Below, in pieces: positions 51,543-60,663 of a DNA stretch of 64,000 bases. The notes under the pieces were generated by a model. The model worked only from the letters and a program-made list of their open reading frames with translations. It was not told the origin of the DNA and made no database searches. Position 1 is the stretch's first letter. Every line of letters starts with the position of its first letter. Source of the stretch: Caldora sp965222765 (lineage in GTDB: Bacteria; Cyanobacteriota; Cyanobacteriia; Cyanobacteriales; Coleofasciculaceae); contig CBDCVG010000044.1 of the NCBI GenBank assembly GCA_965222765.1, forward strand, positions 1 to 64,000. The letters run 5' to 3'. The translations under genes and the position numbers were made by a program.

Positions 51543-52607
51543 ATGGTAGATACAAGTGTGCCTGTTGAGCAAGATCGCACGCTGGATCGTGATTGTACAA
51601 CACTGTCTCGTCATGTTTTACAGGAGCTCCAAAGCTTCTCCATGGAAGCACAGGATCTCAGTGCAATCATGAATCGCATTGCCCTAGCAGCAAAGCTGAT
51701 TTCTCGACGCATGAGCCGTGCTGGTTTAGTGGAAGGAGCCTTAGGATTTACGGGTAATGTCAATGTGCAGGGAGAATCCGTTAAAAAAATGGATGTCTAT
51801 GCTAATGACGTCTTTATTTCGGTATTTAAGCAAAGTGGTCTTGTCTGTCGCTTAGCATCCGAGGAAATGGAAAAGCCCTACTACATCCCAGAAAACTGTC
51901 CTATTGGACGTTATACCCTACTTTACGACCCAATTGATGGTTCCTCAAATATCGAGGTCAACCTGAATCTTGGTTCGATTTTTTCGATTCGTAAGCAAGA
52001 AGGCAACGATATTGATGGGGAAGCCCGAGATTTGCTCCAAAATGGACGCAAACAAATTGCCGCTGGTTATATTCTCTATGGTCCTAGCACAATGCTAGTG
52101 TATTCCATTGGCACTGGTGTTCACGCTTTTGTCCTCGATCCCAGCTTAGGTGAATTTATCCTATCGAGTGAAAACATTCAAGTGCCAGAACATGGTCCTG
52201 TTTACAGCACTAATGAAGGAAACTTCTGGCAGTGGGAAGAGTCCATGCGAGACTACATTCGTTATGTGCATCGTCACGAAGGATATACAGCTCGCTATAG
52301 TGGAGCCCTAGTAGGAGATTTCCACAGGATTTTATTCCAGGGTGGGGTCTTTTTATATCCTGGCACGATCAGAAAACCCGAAGGTAAGTTGCGTCTATTG
52401 TACGAATCTTCGCCCCTTGCCTTTTTAATGGAGCAAGCTGGTGGCAGAGCAAGTACAGGAAATGAAGACATTCTAGATGTTTTGCCCGAGAAGCTTCATG
52501 CCCGTACACCATTAATTATTGGTAGCAAAGAAAATGTGGATCTTGTGAAGTCTTTTATTGAGGATAGGGCACGAGAGTCCCGAGAAGGGTTACCGATAGC
52601 ACATTAA
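51543..52607 (+). CDS. fbp: class I fructose-1,6-bisphosphatase
   Basis: Hydrolyses fructose 1,6-bisphosphate in gluconeogenesis and the Calvin cycle. 354 residues. Class I motifs: GNVNVQGESVKKMDVYAND, LASEEMEKPYYIPENCP, metal site LLYDPIDGSSNIEVNLNLGS, and sugar-phosphate region RYSGALVGDFHRILFQGGVF. The C-terminal KLRLLYESSPLAFLMEQAGG is conserved. It opens the fbp-tal-zwf-opcA cluster known from Nostoc, in which carbon is routed to the oxidative pentose phosphate pathway, especially in darkness or heterocysts. No regulatory Cys-rich loop of the chloroplast type is seen. Confidence 0.96.
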   Translation: MVDTSVPVEQDRTLDRDCTTLSRHVLQELQSFSMEAQDLSAIMNRIALAAKLISRRMSRAGLVEGALGFTGNVNVQGESVKKMDVYANDVFISVFKQSGLVCRLASEEMEKPYYIPENCPIGRYTLLYDPIDGSSNIEVNLNLGSIFSIRKQEGNDIDGEARDLLQNGRKQIAAGYILYGPSTMLVYSIGTGVHAFVLDPSLGEFILSSENIQVPEHGPVYSTNEGNFWQWEESMRDYIRYVHRHEGYTARYSGALVGDFHRILFQGGVFLYPGTIRKPEGKLRLLYESSPLAFLMEQAGGRASTGNEDILDVLPEKLHARTPLIIGSKENVDLVKSFIEDRARESREGLPIAH

Positions 52608-52729
52608 TGAAATATGAAGTATTAAGAAAGATTTTTGGTTAGTCCTAAGGATTGGTTAACAATAAGGAATCTTTTTTCATCCATTGAATATCTGCAATCC
52701 GAAAAAAAACAAGCAGTAGGAGTTAATTC

Positions 52730-53884
52730 ATGACAGCAGTAGCCAACAATCCAATCTTCCAAATTGAAAAAACTTACGGTCAGAGTATCTGGATGGATAA
52801 TCTCAGCCGTACTATTATTGAATCCGGCGAACTCAAGCAACTCATTAGTGAGCGCGGTATTTGTGGGATTACTTCTAACCCTGCGATTTTTCAAAAAGCG
52901 ATCGCAGGGAATGCTGTCTACGATAAGGCTATTGATGCAGGCATTCGGGCAAATAAATCTGTAATGGAGATTTATGAATCCCTGGTATTTGAGGATATCC
53001 GCAATGCCTGCGACATCTTCAAGCCTGTTTATGAGGAAACCAAGGGTTTCGATGGTTACGTTAGTATTGAAGTACCACCGAACATTGCTGAAGATACCGA
53101 AAGCACTATCAAAGAAGCCATTCGCTATTATCAGGCAATTGGTCGGGAAAATGTGATGATTAAAATTCCTGGTACTCGTGAAGGTTTACCAGCTGTAGAG
53201 CGAGTGATTAGCGAAGGTATTAACGTTAATGTTACCTTGTTGTTCTCAGTACAGAGCTACATTGACACAGCTTGGGCATATATCCGGGGTTTGGAACAGC
53301 GGGTTACAGAAGGTAAAGATATCAGTAATATTTCTTCCGTGGCTAGTTTCTTCCTGAGCCGGATCGATAGCAATATTGATGGGTTGATTGATCACAAACT
53401 TGAAAGTGTTGATGAACCTAATTTACAAGGGAAGCTGGAGAAGATTAAAGGTAAAGTAGCGATCGCTAATGCCAAAATTGCGTATCAAGAGTACAAAAAA
53501 ATTATTCAGAGCGATCGCTGGAAGGCTCTATCAGCAAAAGGAGCCAAGGTTCAGCGTTTACTCTGGGCAAGTACTAGTACCAAAAACCCTGCCTACAGCG
53601 ATGTGATGTATGTTGATGAGCTGGTTGGTCTTGATACTGTCAATACCTTGCCCCCTAGCACGATCGAAGCTTGTGCTGATCATTGCGACCCTGCTAGTCG
53701 TGTAGAAACAGCTGTTGATGAAGCTTACCAGTTGATTGAAACTCTCAAAGATCCAGATGTCAATATCAATCTAGACAATGTGATGGAGGAACTGCTGACT
53801 GAAGGAATTGACAAATTCATTAAGCCTTTTGAGTCCTTAATGTCATCTCTAGAAGACAAAGTCAATCAATTGGCAACAGTTTAA
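52730..53884 (+). CDS. tal: transaldolase
   Basis: Transfers dihydroxyacetone units between sugar phosphates in the non-oxidative pentose phosphate pathway. 384 residues, the longer class found in cyanobacteria and plants. QSIWMDNLSRTIIESGELKQ and GITSNPAIFQKAI are conserved; ENVMIKIPGTREGLPAVERV carries the Schiff-base Lys. VASFFLSRIDSNIDGLIDHK and LWASTSTKNPAYSDVMYVDE follow. It lies 122 bp after fbp and before zwf on the same strand. A 100-bp inverted-repeat element follows it, so read-through into zwf may be modulated. Confidence 0.95.
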   Translation: MTAVANNPIFQIEKTYGQSIWMDNLSRTIIESGELKQLISERGICGITSNPAIFQKAIAGNAVYDKAIDAGIRANKSVMEIYESLVFEDIRNACDIFKPVYEETKGFDGYVSIEVPPNIAEDTESTIKEAIRYYQAIGRENVMIKIPGTREGLPAVERVISEGINVNVTLLFSVQSYIDTAWAYIRGLEQRVTEGKDISNISSVASFFLSRIDSNIDGLIDHKLESVDEPNLQGKLEKIKGKVAIANAKIAYQEYKKIIQSDRWKALSAKGAKVQRLLWASTSTKNPAYSDVMYVDELVGLDTVNTLPPSTIEACADHCDPASRVETAVDEAYQLIETLKDPDVNINLDNVMEELLTEGIDKFIKPFESLMSSLEDKVNQLATV

Positions 53885-53893
53885 GTTAGAACA

Positions 53894-53996
53894 AGAGAGT
53901 CAGTGAAGTTCTCTTCAAACCGGGTTTCTCGTAAGGATAACCACAAAATATCAAGATTTTCCCAAAAGAAACCCGGTTTATTGACTGACACTCTAG
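53894..53996. repeat. 103-bp inverted-repeat element between tal and zwf
   Basis: Outer arms AGAGTCAGTGAA / TTGACTGACACTCT; inner arms AAACCGGGTTTCT (53917-53929) and AGAAACCCGGTTT (53967-53979), a perfect 13-bp pair. It begins about 10 bp after the tal stop. As RNA it would form a strong hairpin. Confidence 0.7.
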
Positions 53997-54086
53997 TAAA
54001 TAGGGGAATAGTGACAAAACATACCATAAGTGCTGAGTAAAAAGCGATAAAATATCGATCCTCAGCAAAGCCCCATTCTCCATTCC

Positions 54087-54125
54087 CCATTCTTACTTCT
54101 TCATTCTTAATTCTTCATTCTTCCT
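54087..54125. repeat. STRR tract TTCTTCA/TTCTTAA before zwf
   Basis: CTTCTTCATTCTTAATTCTT and CATTCTTCCT: five or so heptamers ending directly at the zwf ATG. Confidence 0.65.
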
Positions 54126-55655
54126 ATGGTAACTCTGTTAGAAAATCCCTTGCGCGTTGGCTTGCAACAGGAAAGGACGCCAGAACCTTTAATTATGGTG
54201 ATTTTTGGTGCTTCTGGAGACCTGACTAAACGCAAATTGGTACCAGCTATTTATCAACTTAAACGTGGGCGACGCCTACCGCCGGAAATAACTATTGTTG
54301 GTGTCGCCCGTCGGGACTGGAGCCATGACTATTTCCGGGAACAAATGCGTGAGGGAATTGAAGAATTTTCCGACGGTATAGAATCAGAAGAAGTATGGAA
54401 AGATTTTGCCGAAGGTCTTTTTTATTGCTCCGGTAACATGGACAAACCAGAAAGCTATCAGAAATTAAAAGCTTTCTTAGGGGAACTAGATGGTAGACGA
54501 GGAACGATGGGAAACCGGGTATTTTACCTAGCGGTTTCTCCCAAGTTTTTCCCGGAAGCTCTCCGACAACTGGGAGCAGCCGGAATGCTAACCGATCCCA
54601 TGAAGCACCGCTTGGTAATTGAAAAACCTTTTGGCAAGGACTTGAGTTCAGCCCAAGCTCTCAACAGGGTAGTACAAAAAGTCTGTAAAGAAAATCAAGT
54701 TTATCGTATTGATCACTACTTGGGCAAAGAAACTGTTCAGAATTTATTAGTATTCCGCTTTGCCAATGCCATCTTTGAACCCCTATGGAATCGTCAATTT
54801 GTTGACCATGTCCAGATTACTGTAGCAGAAACGGTGGGTGTTGAAGATCGAGCCGGTTACTATGAGACTTCTGGAGCCTTGCGGGATATGGTGCAGAACC
54901 ACCTGATGCAGCTTTTCTGCCTCACGGCGATGGAACCCCCTAATGCTTTAGATGCTAATAGTATCCGGACAGAAAAGGTAAAAGTTATTGAAGCCACTCA
55001 CCTAGCAGATATTCATAATCTCGAGAATTCAGCTATTCGAGGTCAGTATTCAGCCGGTTGGATGAAAGGCGAACAGGTTCCTGGGTATCGTGAGGAGTCA
55101 GGAGTGAATCCCAACTCTACCACGCCAACCTACGTAGCAATGAAGCTAGTGATTGATAACTGGCGTTGGCAAGGTGTTCCTTTCTATCTGCGCACAGGTA
55201 AACGTCTACCGAAAAAGGTAAGCGAGATTTCCATCCAGTTTCGGGATGTCCCACTGATGATTTTTAAATCTGCTGCCCAACAGACTAGTCCTAATGTTTT
55301 AACCATGCGTCTACAGCCCAATGAGGGGATTTCCCTGCGTTTTGAAGCGAAAATGCCAGGAGCAGATTTACGCACCCGCACGGTGGATATGGACTTTAGC
55401 TACGGCTCTTCTTTTGGAATGGCAACAGCAGATGCGTATAATCGGCTACTGCTTGACTGTATGTTAGGGGATCAAACTTTATTTACCCGTGCTGATGAAG
55501 TGGAAGAAGCTTGGCGGGTGGTGACTCCAGCATTAGCAGCATGGGACGCCCCCTCAGATCCAGCTTCGGTTCCTCAGTACGAAGCAGGAACCTGGGAGCC
55601 ATCAGAGGCAGAAAACTTGATTAATCGAGATGGACGCCGGTGGCGCAGGTTGTGA
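54126..55655 (+). CDS. zwf: glucose-6-phosphate 1-dehydrogenase
   Basis: Oxidises glucose 6-phosphate with NADP+, first step of the oxidative pentose phosphate pathway and the main NADPH source in the dark. 509 residues. Coenzyme fold IFGASGDLTKRKLVPAIYQL; substrate/catalytic motif VYRIDHYLGKETVQNLLVFR with the catalytic His (in HYLGKE) preceded by Asp-Arg-type positions; FVDHVQITVAETVGVEDRAG and YLRTGKRLPKKVSEI. In cyanobacteria this enzyme is activated by OpcA under oxidising conditions, and opcA follows 129 bp downstream. The start is set by homology (MVTLLENPLRVGLQQERTPE) and is abutted by heptamer repeats. Confidence 0.96.
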   Translation: MVTLLENPLRVGLQQERTPEPLIMVIFGASGDLTKRKLVPAIYQLKRGRRLPPEITIVGVARRDWSHDYFREQMREGIEEFSDGIESEEVWKDFAEGLFYCSGNMDKPESYQKLKAFLGELDGRRGTMGNRVFYLAVSPKFFPEALRQLGAAGMLTDPMKHRLVIEKPFGKDLSSAQALNRVVQKVCKENQVYRIDHYLGKETVQNLLVFRFANAIFEPLWNRQFVDHVQITVAETVGVEDRAGYYETSGALRDMVQNHLMQLFCLTAMEPPNALDANSIRTEKVKVIEATHLADIHNLENSAIRGQYSAGWMKGEQVPGYREESGVNPNSTTPTYVAMKLVIDNWRWQGVPFYLRTGKRLPKKVSEISIQFRDVPLMIFKSAAQQTSPNVLTMRLQPNEGISLRFEAKMPGADLRTRTVDMDFSYGSSFGMATADAYNRLLLDCMLGDQTLFTRADEVEEAWRVVTPALAAWDAPSDPASVPQYEAGTWEPSEAENLINRDGRRWRRL

Positions 55656-55669
55656 AGAGGAACGCGAGG

Positions 55670-55784
55670 ATGGGGAGCTGGGGGAGACAAGGGAGAAATT
55701 CCCGATGGGCAATTAGCAATTAGCAATTAGCAATTAGCAATTCCCAAACAACAAACAACAAACAACAAACAACCAATAACCAAT
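55670..55784. repeat. STRR tracts CAATTAG and CAAACAA before opcA
   Basis: GGGGAGCTGGGGGAG, then (CAATTAG) x4 at about 55709-55740, then (ACAAACA) x4 and AACCAATAACCAAT running straight into the opcA ATG. The whole zwf-opcA spacer is repeats. Confidence 0.8.
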
Positions 55785-57143
55785 ATGGCTACACAATCTC
55801 CTCCGATTGTTTATATACAATCACCCAAAGATGTTTCGTTTAGTGAAATTGAGGCGGAGCTACGCCAAATCTGGCAGAGCAATGGTGGTGCTGGAGAAAG
55901 CGGTGAGGGTCTGTCGGCAGTACGAGCAGCGACTTTTAGTTTAGTGGTTTATGAACCAGAAGAAACTCAGCAGCTGTTGGCTGCACTGGGATATTACTCT
56001 GGCCCAATTGATGGTATAGCAGGTCCACGCCTTTTCTCTGCGATTAAAGCAGCACAAAAAGCTTATGGATTAAAGAGGACTGGTAAAGCAGATGAAACCT
56101 TTAAAGCAAAGCTGCGAGAGGAATATGCAGAAAAACTAACCCAAGGAGAGACAAATAACACAGAAGGATATTCCGGTGATATGGAAGGAGCTGGGATTGC
56201 AGATGCGATCGCAGCTGCCAACCCTTGTCGAATTATTGCCCTTTTCCCAACTGCTGGGGAAGATCAAGGGGTTACCGCTCAGGTGTCTGCTTCTTGCCCT
56301 GTGCAAAAGTATAGCCATAATACCTTAGTTTGCTGTGAATATATCACTCTCAAGGGTACTAATGCTGCTTTAGAACGAGTCAGCGGACTCATTTCTGAAC
56401 TGATGATTGGGGAATTACCGAAGTTTGTTTGGTGGAAAGCGACACCGGATCCTAACTATGGTCTTTTCAAGCGACTGGCAAGTCTGAGCAATAGTGTAAT
56501 TATTGACTCTAGTACTTTCCGCCACCCAGAAGCAGATATGTTACAAGTACTAACGCTGATGAACCAAGGAACTCCGATTGCCGACCTCAATTGGCGACGG
56601 TTAGCAGCATGGCAAGAGTTGACTGCTGAGGCTTTTGACCCGCCAGAGCGTCGTGCCGCACTTCTGGAGGTTGACAAGGTAACTATTGATTACGAAAAAG
56701 GAAATCAAGCTCAGGCATTGATGTTCCTCAGTTGGTTGGCTTCTCGCCTACAGTGGCATCCTGACTCCTATCAAAAAGAAGGCGGTGATTATGATATCCG
56801 GCGCATTAAGCTTACCACCTCAGATGGGCGATCCGTGGAAGCAGAGTTAGCAGGAATTCCTGTCGCTGACACAGGAGAAGTTGCTGGGGATTTGATCAGT
56901 CTGCGCTTGGGTTCTACGAATATGGAAGCTGACTGCTGTACAGTTTTGTGTTCAGAAACAACAGGTTGTATGCGGATGGAAGCAGGTGGTGGTGCTCAGT
57001 CTTGCCGTATTCAGCAGGTATCACCGCTGTTTGACCAAAAAACTGAACAGCTACTGAGTCAGCAACTACAACGCTGGGGTCGAGAGATGCTTTATGAAGA
57101 GAGTCTGGCGGTTACCGAACAGGTGCTGAAATTGGATAATTAA
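55785..57143 (+). CDS. opcA: glucose-6-phosphate dehydrogenase assembly protein OpcA
   Basis: A cyanobacterial allosteric/assembly factor that activates and oligomerises Zwf in a redox-dependent way. 452 residues. An N-terminal segment at about residues 60-110 (TQQLLAALGYYSGPIDGIAG; LFSAIKAAQKAYGLKRTGKA) looks like a peptidoglycan-binding-type helical repeat, seen in other OpcA proteins. The core includes RIIALFPTAGEDQGVTAQVS and LPKFVWWKATPDPNYGLFKR, with C-terminal Cys residues (EADCCTVLCSETTGCMRMEA) that may serve thioredoxin-dependent control. It terminates the fbp-tal-zwf-opcA series. Confidence 0.94.
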   Translation: MATQSPPIVYIQSPKDVSFSEIEAELRQIWQSNGGAGESGEGLSAVRAATFSLVVYEPEETQQLLAALGYYSGPIDGIAGPRLFSAIKAAQKAYGLKRTGKADETFKAKLREEYAEKLTQGETNNTEGYSGDMEGAGIADAIAAANPCRIIALFPTAGEDQGVTAQVSASCPVQKYSHNTLVCCEYITLKGTNAALERVSGLISELMIGELPKFVWWKATPDPNYGLFKRLASLSNSVIIDSSTFRHPEADMLQVLTLMNQGTPIADLNWRRLAAWQELTAEAFDPPERRAALLEVDKVTIDYEKGNQAQALMFLSWLASRLQWHPDSYQKEGGDYDIRRIKLTTSDGRSVEAELAGIPVADTGEVAGDLISLRLGSTNMEADCCTVLCSETTGCMRMEAGGGAQSCRIQQVSPLFDQKTEQLLSQQLQRWGREMLYEESLAVTEQVLKLDN

Positions 57144-57265
57144 TTGATTGATAATGATGATCATGAGAAAGGGGGTGGAGGGTAGATGCATAGCCTCCAC
57201 TCTCCAATTTCACTTTGATGATAGAGTACCAAATCCTGCACTGAAAAATTTGTTATGTTTCACAT

Positions 57266-57295
57266 TGTAGAGACGTTGCATGCAACGTCTCTACA
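57266..57295. repeat. 30-bp perfect palindrome upstream of proV
   Basis: TGTAGAGACGTTGCA followed by its exact reverse complement with no spacer. It lies 30 bp before the proV start. Similar GTAGAGACG palindromes are frequent dispersed repeats in cyanobacteria, so it is probably a repeat rather than a dedicated operator. Confidence 0.8.
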
Positions 57296-57325
57296 GAGTT
57301 TTGGCAGTAAATTAACCAATAACAA

Positions 57326-58513
57326 ATGACAAATTCCACACCAAAAATTCGTATTGAGCATCTGATTAAAATTTATGGAGAAAAGCCTCGTACTGCTCTC
57401 AAGCTGTTTCGAGAAGGTGGAACTAGAGATTCTATCTTGCAAGCAACAGGTCAGGTTTTAGGCATTGCCGATGTATCTGTTACAGTCAATAAAGGGGAAT
57501 TATTTGTCGTAATGGGGTTATCCGGTTCGGGAAAATCTACTTTAGTTCGCTGCATCAACCGTCTGATTAATCCCACTAGTGGCAATATCTATTTAGATGA
57601 AGAAGACATTGCCCACGTTGATGAACAACGGATGCGAGAAATTCGCTTAAGTAAAGTATCAATGGTATTTCAGCGCTTTGGATTGTTTCCCCACAAAACT
57701 GTAGCAGAGAATGTAGAGTATGGTTTGAAAATGCGGGGAATAGATAAAGCCAAACGCCGCCAAAAATCTCTTTCAACCTTAGAAGTTGTAGGTTTAAGCC
57801 AATGGGCAGATTATTTACCATCTTCTCTTAGTGGTGGGATGCAACAACGGGTAGGATTGGCTCGTGCTTTAGCTACGGATGCCGATATTTTACTGATGGA
57901 CGAACCTTTCAGCGCCCTTGATCCCTTAATTCGGCGAGAAATGCAGGATGAATTACTGCGACTCCAAAAACAATTGCACAAAACGATTGTGTTTATCAGC
58001 CATGATATTCACGAGGCACTAAAAATCGGCGATCATATTGGTGTGATGAAAGATGGCTATATCGTCCAAATTGGTACACCAGAGGAACTGATTACCCAAC
58101 CAGCTGACGACTATATACGCGCCTTTATCCAAGATATCAATCGCGCCCAAGTTCTCACTGCTAGCTCAATTGTTCGTCAAACAACTCCTTTGGTTCTCTC
58201 TCAAGACTCAAGCGAAGAGGCATGGAAAAAAACGCAAGACTCTAATGCCAAATACTTGTATGTTGTTGACCAGTACAACAAACCCGTTGGCATTCTCAAC
58301 AAATCCAATCTTGCATTAGCTATTCAACAAAAAATGAATAATATTACTACATTTATGCAAACGGACTTCCCCACAGTTAAAGATTCAACCTGCTTAGAAA
58401 ATATGTTTCACCTCTACCAACAAGGACTTCCTGTTGCTGTAGTTGATGAAGAAGGTAAGTTCCAAGGGATTGTAGAACAATCCGATATCCTTACTAGTAT
58501 TGGTAAGCGTTGA
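57326..58513 (+). CDS. proV: glycine betaine/proline-type ABC transporter, ATP-binding subunit
   Basis: A 395-residue ProV/OpuAA protein that powers osmoprotectant import. Walker A is VVMGLSGSGKSTLVRC (about residues 61-76), Q-loop VFQRFGLFP, signature LSGGMQQRVGLARALA, Walker B DILLMDEPFSALDPL, and H-loop VFISHD. After about residue 275 two CBS domains follow (KYLYVVDQYNKPVGILNKSN; LPVAVVDEEGKFQGIVEQSD), which in OpuA sense ionic strength. Its partner is the permease-binding protein fusion immediately downstream. The ATG lies at the end of an AACCAATAACAA heptamer tract. Confidence 0.94.
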   Translation: MTNSTPKIRIEHLIKIYGEKPRTALKLFREGGTRDSILQATGQVLGIADVSVTVNKGELFVVMGLSGSGKSTLVRCINRLINPTSGNIYLDEEDIAHVDEQRMREIRLSKVSMVFQRFGLFPHKTVAENVEYGLKMRGIDKAKRRQKSLSTLEVVGLSQWADYLPSSLSGGMQQRVGLARALATDADILLMDEPFSALDPLIRREMQDELLRLQKQLHKTIVFISHDIHEALKIGDHIGVMKDGYIVQIGTPEELITQPADDYIRAFIQDINRAQVLTASSIVRQTTPLVLSQDSSEEAWKKTQDSNAKYLYVVDQYNKPVGILNKSNLALAIQQKMNNITTFMQTDFPTVKDSTCLENMFHLYQQGLPVAVVDEEGKFQGIVEQSDILTSIGKR

Positions 58514-58593
58514 GAATTAAGAATTTAGAATTTAGAATTTAGAATGGGAAAAAAGTAGAAAGAATACATTTTTTTTTGCATAAGTTCTGAACA

Positions 58594-58650
58594 AATAACC
58601 AATAACAAACAACAAACAACAAATAACAAATAACAAATGACAAATGACAA
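58594..58650. repeat. STRR tract AACAAAC/AACAAAT containing the next start codon
   Basis: ACAAATAACCAATAACAAAC, then (AACAAAT)n changing to ACAAATG. The start codon at 58644 is one of these units, and an earlier ATG at 58637, one unit upstream, is in the same frame modulo the unit length minus one (7 bp), so slippage would shift the frame. Confidence 0.7.
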
Positions 58651-60629
58651 ATAACCTAGATGTGCTCTTGAACCCTTTTGAGCTTTATCAAATCCCACTC
58701 GATGATTGGATTAGCACCGCCATTGATTTCCTTGTTGATAACTTTCGTCCTCTTTTCCAAGCTATTAGTTTCCCCGTCAGCCTTGTGCTTGATGGTATAG
58801 AATCCCTTTTTCTTGCTATTCCTCCTCTAATTTTACTCTTAATTATTGGTTTGATAGCATGGCAATTAGCTGGTAAAGTAATTGCGATTTATAGTGTCGT
58901 TGCCCTAACCTTGATTGGCTTTCTGGGGATTTGGGAAGAAGCGATGGTCTCCCTAGCTTTAGTCATGACAGCGGTAGTGTTTTGCACCGTAATTGGTATT
59001 CCCCTAGGTATTGCCTCTGCTAGGAGCGATCGCGTAGAGGGATTAGTTAAACCTGCGCTAGATGTCATGCAAACTATCCCTGCCTTTGTCTATCTGGTGC
59101 CGGTGGTGATGTTGTTTGGCATTGGTAAAATTCCTGGAGTAATGGCAACCTTCATTGTTGCTGTACCGCCTCTCATTCGTCTGACTAACTTGGGCATTCG
59201 GCAAGTATCCGTTGAAGTAGTAGAAGCTGCTAAATCCTTTGGTTCAACACCTTTTCAACTGCTGTGGGAAGTGCAAATTCCCCTGGCTCTACCAACCATT
59301 CTTGCTGGCTTGAACCAAACAGTTTTATTGGCATTAGCGATGTCAGTAGTTACCTCAATGATTGCAGTGCCAGGACTAGGATTGATTGTACTGCAAGGAG
59401 TTGGTCGCTTAGATGTCGGACTAGCTGCTGTTGGGGGATTCGGTATTGTGCTAATTGCCGTTATGCTTGATAGGATTGCCCAAGCTGTAGGTCAAAGTAA
59501 TAGTCAGCCCTCTTGGCAAGAACGGGGTCCAATTGGTTTTATTCGCTCCCTATCGGGTTCTCAACAACTGACTATGGTTAGCGTTACCCTCGCCTTTTTC
59601 CTGACTTTGTATGTAGGTTTGTTCACCTGGCAACCAACTACTCAAGCTACTACTCAATCAACAGCAGCAGAAACGGTAATGCCTGGAAAAGGAGTGGTTG
59701 TACGTTCTGGTTCTAGTACGACGGCAAGCTCCTGGTTTCTGACACAAGTCGTTAATCTTGGGTTGGAAAACCTCGGCTACAACATCAAAGAACAACAACA
59801 ACTCACTAGTATCCCTGCTCTGCACATTGCTGTGAGTCAGGGCGATTTAGACTTTTATGGTAGTTACTGGGAAGCACTCAACAAAGTTTTATTTCAAAAA
59901 AATGGTGGAGAGGAGAAATTAGAACGAGTTGGAACTATTATTCCCAATACGTTGCAAGGCTATCAAATTGATAAAAAAACAGCTGATGAATATAACATTA
60001 CCAACTTGGAGCAACTCAAAGACCCCCAAATTGCTCAGCTCTTTGACTCAGATGGTAATGGTAAAGCTAATTTAATCGGTTGTATTCCTGGTTGGAGTTG
60101 CGAACCAGTTATCGACCATCACTTGAAAGCTTACGGGTTAGAGGATACCGTTGAACATATCCAAGGAGATTACTCCGCCCTCATGGGAGATATTCTGACT
60201 CGCCATCAGCAAGGCAAACCTGTCCTTTACTACGCTTGGACACCTCATTGGCTAGCTTCTATCTTAGAACCGGGCGAAGATGCAGTTTGGTTAGAGGTTC
60301 CCTTCGCAAGTTTACCAGAAGACCAAGGAGAGTCGAGGGAACAAAACACCTCGGTAGATGGGAAAAATCTCGGATTTGCAGTTGATCAAGTTCGTATTTT
60401 AGCGAACAAGGAATTTGTCAGAGCTAATCCAGCTGCCAAACGCTGGTTTGAGTTGGTTCAGATTCAGATTGAAGAGGTTAACGCTCAGCAACAACTCGTT
60501 CACAAGGGGGAAAATAAGCCAGCAGATATCCGTCGTCATGCTCAAGAGTGGATTAATAACCATCAACAGTTGTTTGATAGTTGGGTTGGAGAAGCAAGAA
60601 AAGTAGGGGCAAATTTGGCTAATGGCTAA
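58644..60629 (+). CDS. ABC transporter permease/substrate-binding fusion (ProW-ProX type)
   Basis: A 661-residue fusion. Residues 1 to about 300 form the permease with several membrane helices and the BPD_transp_1 coupling region (VEAAKSFGSTPFQLLWEVQI; MSVVTSMIAVPGLGLIVLQG). A further helix near 310-330 tethers the C-terminal OpuAC-type binding domain (about 350-655: VVVRSGSSTTASSWFLTQVV; GDLDFYGSYWEALNKVLF; IGCIPGWSCEPVIDHHLKAY; GKPVLYYAWTPHWLASIL), placed outside the cytoplasmic membrane. Aromatic residues (Trp, Tyr) suit quaternary-ammonium binding. With proV it forms a two-gene OpuA-like importer, probably for glycine betaine or proline. Start ATG lies inside a heptamer tract. Confidence 0.92.
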   Translation: MTNNLDVLLNPFELYQIPLDDWISTAIDFLVDNFRPLFQAISFPVSLVLDGIESLFLAIPPLILLLIIGLIAWQLAGKVIAIYSVVALTLIGFLGIWEEAMVSLALVMTAVVFCTVIGIPLGIASARSDRVEGLVKPALDVMQTIPAFVYLVPVVMLFGIGKIPGVMATFIVAVPPLIRLTNLGIRQVSVEVVEAAKSFGSTPFQLLWEVQIPLALPTILAGLNQTVLLALAMSVVTSMIAVPGLGLIVLQGVGRLDVGLAAVGGFGIVLIAVMLDRIAQAVGQSNSQPSWQERGPIGFIRSLSGSQQLTMVSVTLAFFLTLYVGLFTWQPTTQATTQSTAAETVMPGKGVVVRSGSSTTASSWFLTQVVNLGLENLGYNIKEQQQLTSIPALHIAVSQGDLDFYGSYWEALNKVLFQKNGGEEKLERVGTIIPNTLQGYQIDKKTADEYNITNLEQLKDPQIAQLFDSDGNGKANLIGCIPGWSCEPVIDHHLKAYGLEDTVEHIQGDYSALMGDILTRHQQGKPVLYYAWTPHWLASILEPGEDAVWLEVPFASLPEDQGESREQNTSVDGKNLGFAVDQVRILANKEFVRANPAAKRWFELVQIQIEEVNAQQQLVHKGENKPADIRRHAQEWINNHQQLFDSWVGEARKVGANLANG

Positions 60630-60663
60630 TCTCTTGTGGAACTGGCATCTTGCCAGTTATCTT

